A stretch of DNA of 64,000 nt from Alternaria dauci (GCF_042100115.1 NC_091273.1:1240001-1304000), one strand, 5' to 3'. Counted from the first letter of the stretch, positions 21,073 through 33,752 are shown. Numbers and translations are program-made. Notes: generated by a model not told the origin, from the letters alone.

Positions 21073-22262
21073 TTTTTGCTGTTCTGCATTTTTTTTTGCC
21101 AAAAAAAACTTGGAGTGGTAGGGTGAGCTGGAAGACGTGAGACGAACTCCCTGGGCATACCTAATGTTTTGCAACATAGAACACCAGGTTGTGTTTGCTC
21201 ATGCTTTTGCGGCATCGACGGGCGCGTAATGTCAAACTGTCAATAGCTTGAAACTACAGATTACAAGATTAGGTACAAACAGACGGCCTGCTTTTTATAT
21301 ACATCAGGTATCGGAGTTTGTTACAGAAACCAGAGACGCTTGATGCATCAACTGAACTATGGATATGGGATCACATCATCGCATTCAACATCAGCAATAT
21401 CATCAAACTGCGCATGCGAGCTATGTGCATTAAATTTCCGTTCTGTCGTGCTTGTTCTTGTTGTGTTTTCAAACGGGCTAGGCTACAATATCTTGTTTCA
21501 TACCTAGGTACTGCGAGTGCGTTGTCCATCGTCCCAGTTCAACTCGTGCTTCTATTCGACTTGTTGCACCTCTTCCTCTGATAGACATGACGCAACTATA
21601 ATTTCTCCCTACTAAATTTAGCGCATTCGCTCTAAATTTGATCGCGTCTGTCCTAACAGTCGTATCCGTACTTATTAACTAACTATATGGGTATCTTGGC
21701 TTCATGCTCCTATCCCCAAAACGGTGCTTACAGGTTTTGTTGAGGAGGTCAAATGCTCATCTACCTACCTAGGTAGGTAGGTAGGTACGAGAGGGTCTAA
21801 TCAGACCAAGTACGCGTGTAGATTGCACTGAGATCAGTGGGTCGCTACCAACAAACGGTCGTAACTATGCCGATACATAATACTGGAGCGATTCGTAAGC
21901 GTGCGTTGAGTGAACGACATTTGAGACCAATCCACGGGTAGACCACACATTCGGTACAGCAATGAACCCAAGGTTCTACCATGACATAGCAAAGGTAGAA
22001 AATGGGTCGAGAGAACTCATGGATTTGAGATCAGCTTGTCGTGCCAATGCAGGAACTGAATGCAGAAGATGTGTAAGCAAAAGGTTCAGTATGATTACTA
22101 TAGTACAAAGGCTCATTAACAGCCTGTCTTCATTATTACGTACGACGATTCCCAGCCCTGCTCGCCGTTAAGTAAAACAATCAATCAATCAAGTACGTAT
22201 ATACTATCGTCGCTCTTATCGTCTGCTTCAACACCGTGTCTATTACGAGGAGACAGCCGTTT
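21073..22262. other. gene-poor intergenic region downstream of tRNA-Gly
   Basis: 1.19 kb, A/T-richer than its surroundings, with poly-T after the tRNA and an AGGT/ACCT palindromic repeat. A 69-aa ORF at 21962-22171 has no recognisable features and I do not call it. Confidence 0.45.
21761..21790. repeat. ACCT/AGGT palindromic tandem repeat
   Basis: A perfect 20-bp palindrome ctacctacctaggtaggtag (21761-21780) continues as further AGGT units to about 21787. Confidence 0.8.
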
Positions 22263-25200
22263 CTAACGGCTTCCTCTCCTTTCTGGCGCAGGCCCTGGCA
22301 CCATGACCTTGAAAGGCATCTCGCGACTCGCAGCACCTCCCATGCTCACCGGTGCATACGGGCTGAAGTGCTGCCCTTGTGAATGTTGTGAGGGTTGCTG
22401 AGATGGAGCAGGTGCCAGCACCTGCTGTCCGTTCTGCGCTGTAGCGGTACTCTTTGGTAAGGGCTGACCACTGCTCTTTGGCCTTCCGCCTGCTGGGCTT
22501 TGAGGACCGTACGGGCTAGGGTATGTAGGCATGCCCATGGGTGCGGGAGCAAGCTGACGGGGGCCAGCTCCAAACTGTCCACCCGCGGAGCTTGGAGGCT
22601 GAGTAAGGGGAATACCGGAATGAGCATGAGACGGATGGTGGGCATATGGGCTCGGAAAAGAGCCGGTCGGTAAGGCTGCGAGTGGCGAGTATTGCACCAT
22701 CATGTGGTGTGGTGGTGGTGGGGGTGGCCCACTGACATACATGTAATGACCCGGCGGGCCAGGAGGACCTTGAGTGTACTGAAGGTATGCTTCTGGAGGG
22801 GCGTGGTGAGGGCTGTGCTGTGGAGGAGCATGTTGAGGATGATGGGATGGAGATGCTTGTTGCGACTCTGAAGCCTGTGGTTGGGGTGTCGCCCCAGTTG
22901 CCGAACCTGCAGACTGCCGCGCACCCTTGCGGTTCGATGAGTTCGAGCGTGACGGAGTAGGCTTCGCAGACTTTCCATCCTTTTCCTCCTGTTCGCGCTT
23001 CTTTGCTTTGCGTTCAGCCCACCACATGGTCATGGATTGGCTGCGCTTCTCACTTTTCACGCGCGGTTTTCGTCTCGATCCTGAAGTCGGGGAGGACTCA
23101 TCGACATAATTGTTCGTATATTGGCTCAGCGGTGCTGTAAGCATATATGCGTCAGGCGTACTAGACTCGCTTGGATGTACAAGCGGCACCTCTTGAGTTG
23201 GCGCGGCGTACTGTGATGTACCTTGGAAAACCGTCTCAGCAGAGTTCGGCGCCATCAAGGGTATGCCTTCCGGGAAAGACTGGGCATCAATGGTAAACTG
23301 ACCTTGACCTTCACTCATTGAGTTCAGTGCGGGCGGTGGAACGTTTGGTCCATGTGCTGAAGGAACTGGGGTTCCGGATTCGCTCGTCTTCTTTCGCGGA
23401 CCCTTCTTCACCCCATAGTCGCTACGCCGAGCTACATTTTTACTACCAGCTGGGCGTCCACGCTTAGGGTTTGCATCGGAGTATTCGTCGACATCCATCG
23501 CTGAGGACTCTTCATCTCCGGAGCTGCCAAGGACCGATTCTTCCCGCATCTCTTGAATGCGTTGATGGAGTAAGTTACTAGCCGTCGTTCGTGCTCGCTT
23601 CGTTCCTTTTCCTTCTGGTTCTGGCGTCTCGGAGGTTGGTTTTGAGAACCGACTAACCCCCTTCTTGCGTGCACCGCCCCAGCCATTGTGCTTCCTAGGG
23701 GTATTGGCCCCAGTTCCGGTATCAGTGCCATCGAACTTGCGAGTGGCCCTTCGTTGCCGCTTTGATGGACGGCCTTCTTCGTCTTCTTCCCCCTCGTCTT
23801 CGCTGGGAGCTGCTGATTCTAGCATGTCGCGCGTGCGACGCCTACGAAGCTCTCTCCGACCACCCTTCTCGGCGCCTGGTCGCTGTGCCCAAGGATCCTG
23901 GCAGCCTGGAGGCTTCTTTGGGTCGTAGACATAGCCATATAGATCGGCCTCCTTCATATCCTCAAAAATCTCCGGGGCTAGAGGGATACGCCCGCCATTA
24001 CAGGCTTTTTTGGCTGGATGCATGTGAGGCGCGGTCTGAATCGATTAGTAGGTGAAGGTGGAAGAGTGACAGTGACTTACTCTTGCATCTAACATGAGGT
24101 ATTCATCCTGCCATGCTTTGAGAATCTGTTGTGCATTTTGCGTCAGTGCATAGAGATTTTCGGTACTTCGTTGCGCCGCCGGAAATTTCGTCAGAGCCGC
24201 AATAGCAGCTTGTACATCAGTCATCGGCTTGAAGCGCTTCTGCAAGAGGTAATCTGCTCTATCCTCACACTCAGCCTCGATTGGAGAAGGCGCATCTTCA
24301 ATAAATGGGTCAGGGAGGTCCGACTCAGAGAGGACATCTTCTTCAGGGTCTAGCAGTTTTGGAACAGCGGACTCTGCAGGCGTCGAAGCAGATTCCCGTG
24401 GGGTCTGCGAAGCGGAAGCCGGCAGAGCAATCTTAGGAACGGCAAGTTTTCCCGATCTCTTGGACGCTGGCTCAGATCTTGACTCGGGCGCAAGGGCTGG
24501 TGTGTGTGCATCATCGTCAAAGGAGTCCTGGCCAGGTGGCGCGGAACCTTGTGGCGTCCTTGATGGTTTATGTATGACGTCTATGCGATCGAATTCAGGC
24601 TCGCTTTCATCATCTTCAATCGCTTCCTCGTTTTCATCGTCGGAACTATGCGCAGAGTTGAGGTTGTGTAGTCGCATGTTTGGCTTGGCATTGCCGTTGG
24701 GTGTGCTCTGATTGGACGGCTGATCATCATCATCTTCTGTAAATGGAAAAATAGCAGCATTACGAGCAGCTTTTGAGGCAGATGCGGTCGCTTTGGAGAT
24801 TCCTCCTCTTCCACCCCTCCCTCCCCGGCTGCCTCGGCCGCCGCGACTGCCTCGGCCGCGTCCACCACGTGAGCCTCGACCACCGCGTCCACGGCCGCCT
24901 CTTGGCGCTGGCTGAGGTGCAACAGGCACTTCAACTTCACTTTCCTCTGCGCTCTCTTCTTCAGAGTCAGATGCGTCATCTGGGCTAAGCGACGGTTCCA
25001 TTAGAGATCCCACAAGCGACTTGCGTTCCTTGGGAAGTTTTCCGTGGTGCTTCTTGAGACCATCGAAGAACTCGGGTGAGAGGCCGAAGACCATGAACAA
25101 GGGATGCTCGTACGAGGCATAAATTTCAGGTGCAGCTTCGAACGAGTTGCCAGAAATGTTGGAGGCAGAACGAGTAGTTTTTCTGGTAATGGTTGGACTC

Positions 25201-25358
25201 AGCTTGGTAGGGCTGAACTTTGGTGCAACCGTGTCTGGCGCATCTGATTCTGATGGGGCTTGTTTTGCTCCTCGCCCACGGGTCCGGGTAGGCGTGTCAC
25301 CTTGGTGGGAATTGCGACGTGGAGCAGCGCGCGTAGCCGCACCCCTTGGACGTGGCAT
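22263..25358 (-). CDS. large disordered RGG-box nuclear protein, unrecognised
   Basis: Two exons (25358-24081 and 24035-22263) across a 45-nt phase-0 intron (AGA|GTAAGT...CTAATCGATTCAG|ACC) encode 1016 aa. The ATG at 25358 is used because the frame above it opens only with a TTG. Residues ~150-185 form an RGG/RGR/SRGG repeat typical of RNA/DNA-binding proteins. A folded-looking region spans the splice junction: FKPMTDVQAAIAALTKFPAA, then LMLDARTAPHMHPAKKACNG and DLYGYVYDPKKPPGCQDPW. The C-terminal 400 residues are Pro/Gln/His-rich with basic clusters (SKRQRRATRK; GRPAGSK, AT-hook-like). Likely chromatin- or RNA-associated; I know no precise family. Divergent from MTC1. Confidence 0.82.
24780..24910 (-). 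repeat. repeat encoding the RGG/SRGG tract
   Basis: Imperfect 9-12 bp GC-rich units encode alternating RGGRG and SRGG peptides inside the RGG-box gene. Confidence 0.75.
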
Positions 25359-25880
25359 CAGGATGATAGGACGGACCAATGCGAGTAATGAATGTTGTGT
25401 TGAATTTTGGTGTGCACGCGGCGAGGCAATGTCTCTCCATGTAGGGGCCCAGGGAGGCGTAGCGCGAATCGCAAGCCTGCTTCAGGGTGACAAAAGCTGC
25501 AGGCAAAGAAGATGAAGGAAACGTTGCGCCCCAGCAATGAATGTGCGCGAACGCAGACAAGCAGTCGATAGAGAGTATCAAGAAAAGGAAATGTCAAATG
25601 GAATAGTCAGTCAATTCGGCGTGTGATGATCTTTGTCTCGGGGCGTGGCTGCTTCAGCAAAAGCGAGCCGAACCATGATGCGCTTGGCGCATGCCCGGGC
25701 GGCCAATGACAGCGAGCCGCTAAATTGGCTGCCATGTAGCTGTCCGATGGTCCAAACAATGCGGCCATGCCACTTTGGCGTTGTAGTGGTATTCACTGAA
25801 TAGGCACGTCTCCACCTTCCGAGTAGCTTTCTGTTCGTGCGAGTACTGTCCAAGGCTGGTCTCTCCAATTCCCAGCCATC
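25359..25880. promoter_or_regulatory. divergent promoter region RGG protein / MTC1
   Basis: 522 bp between divergent start codons; no specific element identified. Confidence 0.45.
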
Positions 25881-27484
25881 ATGCCGCCAAAGACCGCCGA
25901 CAAGGAGCTCGACGAGCTCGCCGAACTGGAGATGCTGGCTGAGAATCCCGTACCCCCGCCGAAGCATAACAAAGGCTCTCGCGCGCCACGCCAGAAGATC
26001 CAGAAGCAGGAAGACGATGACGCACTAAAGGACCTCGAGGAGCTGGAGCAGCTTGGAAAGTCGCAGCCAGCACCAGCAGCACCACGCCAGGTCAGCCGGC
26101 CAAACACACCCAAAGTATCGTCGTCGTCGACTACGACATCGAGCAACCGCCGCGCCCCGGGCGTGGCCACTCCCTCTTCGGCTGGCTCGGCACGCACGAG
26201 TGAGGACAACAGGCCTGCACCACCAAGGAAGTCGGGAGAGAGTACCCGTTCCTTCCACCAGAGCTTTGCGCCAACTCAAGAGGAGCCCGCCAAACCTCAC
26301 GCACCCGAGCCTCGGGAGGAGAAGCAGTCAGGCGGCTCCTGGTGGGGAGGCGGATGGGGAGGACTCGTATCAACAGCCACTGCGGCTGCCGAGACTGCAC
26401 GGAAGCAAGCAGAGGCTGCTTACCAAGAGATCCAGAAGAACCAAGAGGCTCAACGGTGGGCCGAGCAAGTACGAGGGAACGTGGGAGCCCTTCGAGGCAT
26501 TGGTACAACTTCACTCCACTCCTGCATGCCGTCTCAGTCTAACAACATGTAGGCGGCGAACTTGGCAAGCGTGCCGTACCTACCTTCACCAACCTCCTGA
26601 ATACCCTCGCCCCGCCCATCTCACAACATGAACGCCTCCAGATCCACATCACACACGACCTTATCGGGTACCCCTCGCTCGACCCCCTCATCTACCAGAC
26701 TTTTGCTCAAGTCATGGCACAAGTAGAAGGCGGCGATCTCATGGTCATTCAGCGAGGCTCAGAGTCTACACAGCGTGGATCACTCGAAGGCTACCGAGGC
26801 GGCGGTGGAGGCTGGAACGACGGTCCGTGGTGGCGACACACAGACAAGCGCGATCTTTCAGTAGTCAAGGGACTTGTAGAGGGCACGAAACTTGCAAGAG
26901 TCAGCGCCGAGTCATACGCAAATGAGTTCTTCGGTGCAAGAGGAGGTGTGGAAGAAGCTGCCAAACACGCCACAGAAGTCCTAAGTGAGACAAACCCAGT
27001 ACGGAGTAGCGACATTTTCATCGCAATTCAGGCCATCAGCTATCCGGCACAAGACAATCTCTTCGCCACATCATCCTCGGAAGAGAAGTCGGATGTCCAA
27101 GAGCCAGAAGACGACGAGGAAGAGGTGGCATTTGCAATCTATCTCCATGACCCCATTCACGGCATCTCGTTCAAGTCTGTCAGCCAGTCTTTCCCATCCA
27201 AATGGGTGGACTGGCTAGATGCGCCGGCCAACACCGAGGCCGCGGGCGAGGAACAGCAACTACCGCAGGAGATCTATGAGATTATCGAAAGCGGCGGCGT
27301 GGACCCAAGAGAATGGGTTAGCGAGTGGATGGAAGAGACGATCAACTTGAGTGTGGGCATCGTCGCACAACGCTATGTCGCACGGCGGATGGGAGTTGGA
27401 GAGGGAGGACTAGGCAGAGGAAAGGCTAGGGAAGCAGTTGTCGATGCTGGAGGCGGCGAAGCTGCACGGGCGGGTATCATTTGA
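25881..27484 (+). CDS. MTC1: MTC1-like protein (maintenance of telomere capping 1, DUF5427)
   Basis: Two exons (25881-26502, 26553-27484) across a 50-nt intron (G|GTACAA...CATGTAG|GC) encode 517 aa. The N-terminus (DKELDELAELEMLAE) and the low-complexity Pro/Ser region are followed by GGSWWGGGWGGLVSTATAAA, an amphipathic AETARKQAEAAYQEIQ helix, and a C-terminal domain with LLNTLAPPISQHERLQIHI and DDEEEVAFAIYLHDP. This matches the DUF5427/Mtc1 family; yeast Mtc1 is a vesicle (COPI)-associated protein named from a telomere-capping genetic screen, so the name should not be read as a telomere function. Single-copy housekeeping context. Confidence 0.88.
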
Positions 27485-27867
27485 GAACACGGCAACGAGA
27501 CAACGGTTTCTTTCATTTCTCTGGTGACGGCAAGGCGCTAGGTTTGCTACTTGAAGACTCATAGGATTGAGCTCAGCATTTGCGCTACGAATAGACGACT
27601 TTGTTCGCCGCATGCTTGCTTCCAGCTCCCACTCTGTGTCCAACGGTACCTGGTGTCGTCGGTCCTCGCAGATAGCCGCTTGTGGCCTGTCCTGGGTTAC
27701 ACGATAGCATCGCACCAGGCTCGTGGCTGCATGCTGATGATCACATTCATCGCATGCAAAATTCCCTTGTACGTCCGCGTGCTGCTGTCTATGCTGCGCT
27801 GTTGGATATGCACGACGCTACAAGTCTCAGCGCCTCGCCAGATGCTTGGTAGGGCTATGCCGGCGTC
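27485..27867. other. convergent intergenic region
   Basis: 383 bp between MTC1 and the DUF2462 gene stops; nothing recognised. Confidence 0.5.
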
Positions 27868-28179
27868 TCAACCAGACTTCTTCTTGTCTCCACCTTCCTT
27901 CTTGTCCTTCTTTCCTCCCTTGAGTATTTCCAGATGTCCGGCCTTTTGCGCGAGGAGCTTCTCCGTCTGTCCTATCAGCCCAGAGCTGCTCTTGTGCACA
28001 ATCTTGTTTTGCTTTATTATCGCCGCATTCTTGGGCTTGATGACACGGGCGCCGCGCTGGACTCGTTGGGATGGTCTGGGGACATCGTGTCAGTTCGAGT
28101 ACGTTGAAGTTTCAGCACGGAGCTAGACTCACTTCTTCGGAGCAGCGGCCTTGGACTTCTTGACGGCACCTTGGGCCAT
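27868..28179 (-). CDS. small basic DUF2462 (UPF0390) family protein
   Basis: Two exons (28179-28133 and 28075-27868) across a 57-nt intron with GTGAGT donor and CCCCAG acceptor encode 84 aa, beginning [16 protein letters not shown]. The second exon gives [20 protein letters not shown] and [20 protein letters not shown], then a Lys-rich end [16 protein letters not shown]. This is the DUF2462/UPF0390 pattern: small, very basic, probably nucleolar proteins of unknown biochemical role related to the mammalian Leydig-cell-tumour 10-kDa homolog. It was missed by simple ORF finding because of its intron. Confidence 0.88.
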
Positions 28180-28850
28180 TGCGGAGAGCAGTATGTAAGG
28201 CGTGGGGCAGAGACGCGGGTGAAGGCTTGCGCGGAGTCTATCTCTTGTCGAACCGGATCGGGCAAGAGCTTGTGCGGGTGGTTGAAATCCGAAGACGAGT
28301 CACGGGATAGTTCGAGCCGCGAAACCTTCACTAGGACTTGGTTGCGGCGTATGGCGGAGACGGCTGCTTTGGATAATGCAAAGTCGCGCTTTCCAGCATT
28401 TTTCGCGATTCTTGGCGTCGCCGCTACGCTAGCCAAGACGGGCATGGTACTTTGCGGGGGAGTGCATTTAGCCTTTTCACCCAACGTGGGGACACGCTCC
28501 TTGAGACCGAGGACCCGTTTTCCAAGTCTCCGCCTTCGCCCTGGTGTAAATCTCCGCTCCTGAAAGAGCTTCAGGCCTTGCAACACTGGTGGCCGCATAG
28601 GGCGACGACGAGGCTACACGGAACAATTTCGTCGTCGTCTCAACATCCTGGATATGGCATCCGCATGTCTGGATTCCGGTCGAGCATCGCTCAATCGCGC
28701 ATCTTCACCCATACTGGCTTTCCATGTGTCCTGCAAGGATCCGGATATTTGCATGCTGCATGTACACCCAGGCTTACCGCCAAGGCACATTAACTGCTCT
28801 TCTAGAAGTCTTGCAGCTAGAATGCGACTGGCTGCTGTACGTCACCTCAA

Positions 28851-28857
28851 TTTAGCC
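28851..28857 (-). promoter_or_regulatory. candidate XlnR/XYR1 site GGCTAAA
   Basis: TTTAGCC on the plus strand is an exact GGCTAAA on the minus strand, about 300 bp upstream of a xylan-side-chain hydrolase. Consensus from established knowledge of XlnR; function here is inferred. Confidence 0.4.
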
Positions 28858-28878
28858 ATGCAGAACAGCCGGTCCCGG

Positions 28879-28884
28879 CTGGGG
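28879..28884 (+). promoter_or_regulatory. candidate CreA site CTGGGG
   Basis: Matches the SYGGRG carbon-repressor consensus 270 bp upstream of GH115; a second copy is at 29072-29077. Such hexamers are common by chance. Confidence 0.3.
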
Positions 28885-29153
28885 TAATCGACTAGGGTTT
28901 TTCATATCGGCCCGCTGTTGGCCAGCACTCAATGCGTACCTGGATTTGCAGTTGCTAGACACTTGATGGGTAGGTGATTTACGATATGCACGATGACTAG
29001 TTGATTAAAGGGATAGGTTGGTGGAGAACCATGGGTGTGTGGGTTAAGGGCCTCCATCACGAGGCGAAGGTCTGGGGAAGCATTCAAAAGCAGGGTATCT
29101 CCGCGAGCCTTTGGGCATTGTCCAGGACGTTGCTCAACTACTGACCAAGCACC

Positions 29154-32100
29154 ATGGAGCTCCTCTCTCGCACCGTGGTCGGCGCCCTTTCGCTCTCGGT
29201 CGCCTTTGCTGGATCTGCTTCCGCTGTTGAAGCCTTCCGCAAGCCGACCGTTACAACTTCAGGTGGCAATGGAACTCTTCTTGCCGCCCGTGGTTCTCCA
29301 GTCAGCATACATGCTGATGCTGCGGATTGGCCCGGTGTCCTACGCGCCGCCCACGACCTTGCTATCGACTTCGGACGTGTTACCGGTATCAATGGAACAC
29401 TCACAGCTTCTGGAAAGGCGACAGCCAATGCTTCAATGATCTTCAACGTCACCGGCATCAGCGATGATTGGAGCGTTAGCGGCAGTGCTGCTTCTAATGC
29501 CATCGGCGGAACCATCATCGTCGGTACCATTGGTAACTCCAGTCTAATCGATGACTTGATATCGAGTGGACAGCTTGACGTCAGCGAGGTTGAAGGTCAA
29601 TGGGAATCCTACATTAGCGCTGTGGTACACAACGCTGGAAACATGACTGGTGACGCGCTCGTCATTGCTGGTATGTATAGTATAGTCACCATAGATGCCA
29701 AACGCTAACTCCACATAGGCAGCGATCGCCGTGGTGCCATCTATGGTATCTACGATGTATCTGAGCAAATCGGTGTCTCCCCGTGGTATTGGTTCGCTGA
29801 CGTACCCGCGAAGAAACACGAATCTATCTACTTGCTTGAAACTACCAAGGTCCAGAAGACACCATCCGTGAAGTACCGCGGATTCTTCATCAACGACGAA
29901 GCACCGGCCCTTACTGGTTGGGCGAATGACCGCTATCCTTTGTCTCCATATGGTGCACCTTTTGGAGCACAGTTCTACTCCAAGGTTTTCGAACTGCTGC
30001 TCAGGTCCAAGGCTAACTACCTCTGGCCGGCCATGTGGAACGGCATGTTCAACGTGGACGATGCACGCAACCAGCCGCTGGCCGATGAGTATGGTATCGT
30101 CATGGGAACGTCGCATACCGAGCCCATGGTTCGCGCCACTCAAGAATGGAGCAAAGTCGCCAAGGGTGCTGAGTCTGGCTGGTCTTGGGCGACCAACAAC
30201 GCCACCCTCTACGACTACTTCTACGAGGGTGCCGAGCGCGCCGCACCGTACGAGAACGTCGTCACAGTCGGCATGCGCGGATACCACGACACAGCAATGT
30301 CCGCTGACGTTCAAACCTCTGTCCTTGAAGCAGTTGTTGATGCTCAGCAAGAAATTCTTAGCAAAATCCATGGAAACGCGTCTGAAGTTCCCCAGATGTG
30401 GTGCTTGTACAAGGAAGTTCAGGACTACTTTGAAGCTGGAATGCAGGTTCCTGACTGGGTCACTCTCCTCTGGACCGAAGACAACTGGCAGAACATCCGC
30501 CGTCTTCCAGTCGGCGACGAGAAAAAGCGATCTGGTGGTGCTGGTGTATACTACCACTTCGATTACGTCGGTGACTCTCGCAACTACAAGTGGCAGGATA
30601 CCATCCAGCTTCAGAAGACATACGAGCAGATGAAGTTGGCCAAAGACCGCGAAGCTGACCGTATCTGGATTGTCAATGTTGGTGACATCAAACCCGCTGA
30701 GATCGCTATCAGCCATTGGTTCGATATCGCTTATGACATGGACTCTTACGACGAGTCCTCTGTGCCCGAGTGGCTCGCTGGATTCGCTGCCCGCAACTTC
30801 GGCGAAGAACATGCTGAGACGATCGCAGAAATCATGGATGAGTATGGTTTCCTGGCCAACATGCGCAAGTTTGAATGGGTCGAGCCCTCTTCCTTCAGTA
30901 TACTCAACTACGAGGAGGCTGACCACATTCTTGCTCGGTGGGAGGCACTTGCGGAACGGGCCAACGCAGTGAACGCAGCACTTTCCCCCGAACAACAACC
31001 CGCTTTCTACGAAATTATCCTTCATCGCGTGCTTGCTGGTGGCAATCATGTCGATGTACAGGTTTCCGGCGCCAGGAACATCATTTACGCGCAGATGGGC
31101 CGCAACAGCGCGAACAGGTGGATGCAACGTGTGATTGATGGTATGAACAAGGACCACAATCTTACGAGGCTCTACCATACTCAGCTCAACGGCAAGTGGG
31201 ACCACATGATGGACCAAACCCATCTGGGATACCAAGGATACTGGTAAGTCTCGGTACATTGAATATCAGTTGTTCATATACTAATCCCAAAACAGGCAAC
31301 AACCTATGCGCCAATCTACTCCTGACCTCCGTTGGGTACAGACTCAGGAGCGATCGCTAGCAGGTGATATGGGTGTCTCGGTCGAAGGGTCCAACGCTAC
31401 CATTCCCGGTGATGACATGTGGCACGGCAATGGTGCATCCTCTTTGACTCTTCCGGCTATGACTCCCTTTACCCCGAAGCGATGGGTTGAGATCTCCCAC
31501 CGTGGTACTGGACCATTCTCATGGAACATCAGCGCCGACCCATTCATCACACTCACCCAAGCCAAAGGAACCATGCAGCCCAACGACGACGACATCCGCA
31601 TCTACGTCGATGTCGACTGGAGTCAGGTCGCAGACGGCTTCGGTGCTCAAAGCAAGCTCAACTTCTCCAGCTCGACCGACTACGGTACTCAGGGTGGCAG
31701 CCCTCAAGTCATGGTCATGGTAAACAAGACATCGATTCCGGAAGACTTCAACGCTGGCTTCGTCGAATCAGCTGGCCAGCTCGCCTTCGAAGCAGAACAC
31801 TACACACGCACCACTCCTGGTTCATCCGATCATTCTTACCAGATTCTGCCCAAGTACGGACGTACGCTTTCTGGTGTGAAGCTTGCCGATAACCTCGCCG
31901 AGGGCCTAGACTCTTCCAGTGCTCCTAGTCTAGAGTATGACTTTGTCACCTTTACGCCCACGACATCCGCCAAAGGCCTCAATGTCACTCTCATCCTTAC
32001 CCCTACCCACAACATCAACCCCAAGGTACCCCTCGCCTACATTGCAAAAGTCGACAACAAGACGGAAGCGCGTCGCGAGTTTGTCATTGATCAGCCTCAG

Positions 32101-32325
32101 CCCAACTTCCCTGTTGGTTGGGGCAAGGCTGTTGCGGATAGCGCGTGGTATAACACTACCAACCACGGCGAGCTTGCTCCTGGCAAGCACACTCTGAAGC
32201 TCTGGTTAGTCGAGGCCAACGTCATCTTGCAGAAGGTTGTGTTGGATCTGGGTGGCGTTGTGTATAGCCATAATGGTCCACCCGAGAGCTATCGTGTTGG
32301 CGGTGGAAACGCGACCATGCATTAG
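29154..32325 (+). CDS. secreted GH115 xylan alpha-1,2-glucuronidase
   Basis: Three exons (29154-29670, 29719-31243, 31296-32325) with GTATGT and GTAAGT introns of 48 and 52 nt encode 1023 aa, the usual GH115 size. Residues 1-24 are a signal peptide (hydrophobic core then GSASA). The central domain has the GH115 hallmarks: SPWYWFADVPAKKH, VKYRGFFINDEAPALTGW, KANYLWPAMWNGMFNVDD, MGTSHTEPMVRATQEW, RGYHDTAMS and the long helical YEQMKLAKDREADRIWIVNV stretch, followed by a C-terminal beta domain. GH115 enzymes remove (4-O-methyl)glucuronic acid from xylan. Several NxS/T sequons fit a secreted glycoprotein. Promoter motifs suggest xylan induction and carbon repression. Confidence 0.95.
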
Positions 32326-32643
32326 ACGGATGTGGTGTTGAAGATGAAGGAGCCTGACTCATGATAGAAGATTTGGGTAATACAATATATTTTCGCAAAA
32401 GCAGCCCTTGACATGGTGATCAAATGACCGAGGTTGGTACTCTGAGCCTTGTCTGTCATGAGATGATTGAGAGGTGAAGTTCTCATGTAAATGCACCGCT
32501 ATGCTCGAATGAAAAAAAAAGAACCCCCATACTGAACGCCCCCAAGCCATGCCCTTGTCTATTGGATGTTATCAATCTGCCTCCATCTTGTATGCACCTT
32601 CTGACTCTGTAGTCTAAACGTATCCATATCGTTGGCTGGGCTT
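32326..32643. other. convergent intergenic region
   Basis: 318 bp between GH115 and the following minus-strand gene; an A8-9 tract near 32512; nothing else recognised. Confidence 0.5.
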
Positions 32644-33752
32644 TTATACGATACCGCTACCACCTGCGCCCCCAGCCGTTCCGCCCTGCGCACCTCCGGC
32701 GCCACTCGTAGCTCCAGTCTTGCCAGCTTTCCGGCGCATGCTCTTGCTTCGATGTGTGTAGTAATTGCTCGGTTCCTTCATCTCTTCCTTATCTATACGC
32801 TCCTGGCTTGGCTGAAGCTTCCCATTCGAAGCATGCTCTTTGACTTTGCTGACTTTGGAGCCCATCGTGGGAGAGTTGCGTGTTGTAGCAGGAGACGTGG
32901 GTGACGCAGGGGTTGAAGAGGTGGAACTGGATGTTTCGTCGCGTAAGATGATTACGCTGTGTTTGTGTTAGCGTTTGTGCTGCGTGAAGATCGTTCCTGG
33001 ACATTCGCGACTTGTCGCGTGCATGCTTCAGGACGGAGGCTGTATACTCACGGCGGTGCTGGATGCGGTTCAGGCTCAGGTTTATTGGGTGGGGACGCAG
33101 TATTGGTAGCTTGAAGCTCGTCTAGTGAGAATTTTGGTCTGCAGAGTAAGAAGTCAGACGTTGAAAGATAGAAGAGAACCAATGATAGATGTCTCAAACA
33201 AGGGTGCATACGTACTGCAGGGATGACGTAGGTGGTTGCGGCCGGACTGGCTGATCGGCAGGGTCTGGTACCTGGAAGTGGGGCGCTTGTGCTTTGCCAG
33301 ATTGGGAAAGGATGATGATTCTGAGTGGCACTGTTAGTAAAATGGTCACAAGTTTGGTATGACTCGTTCTAATGATGAATGAGCGTTATCACGCAAGGAA
33401 ACAATACATACGGTGGTGCAGCCGGCGGTTCTGGGTCTGGTGGACCATGCTGACGGGCGTCGTTCCCAGAGCCTGACCCTGTAGAGTTTGTGCGCGTCTC
33501 TGTTCGATGAGACATTTGACTCAAGTACTGGGCGTATCGCACAGACTGCCAGAGTAGACTGTAAACTTCGCAAAGGAGAGTGTGGGTTTCCAGGACAGAC
33601 AGAACGTGGAGAGTGATGGAAGAATGCAAATCTGCTAGAGAAGACTGCTCGATGTTGCTTATAGCGGCAGAATGGGGTTGAGGAGAGGTCATGGTTAGAG
33701 CTGGTAGAACGGGGGTATCCATGACTTTGTCAATGTCTGTGACTTGGAACAT
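32644..33752 (-). CDS. unrecognised 281-aa protein with four exons
   Basis: Exons 33752-33412, 33320-33216, 33138-33052 and 32956-32644 join through introns of 91, 77 and 95 nt, all GT-AG and all phase 2, giving 281 aa. Residues 1-90 are helical (SSITLHVLSVLETHTLLCEV). The rest is Pro/Ser-rich and disordered. Two exon junctions follow the same proline motif: PPAAPP joined to IIILSQ, and PHPAPP joined to VIILRD, as if an exon had been duplicated. The C-terminus is basic then Gly/Ala-rich (SKSMRRKAGKTGATSG). No family recognised, no signal peptide; could be a nuclear regulatory protein. Model is consistent in phase throughout. Confidence 0.68.

Larger units (their letters stand above)
28180..29153. 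promoter_or_regulatory. upstream region of the GH115 gene
   Basis: 974 bp between the divergent DUF2462 and GH115 starts. It holds a GGCTAAA-type site and two CTGGGG sites listed separately; no gene is supported. Confidence 0.5.

Noticed and set aside
29544..31259. 571-codon minus-strand ORF across GH115
   Set aside because: Antisense shadow of the GH115 gene, which has clear family motifs and correct splice sites.
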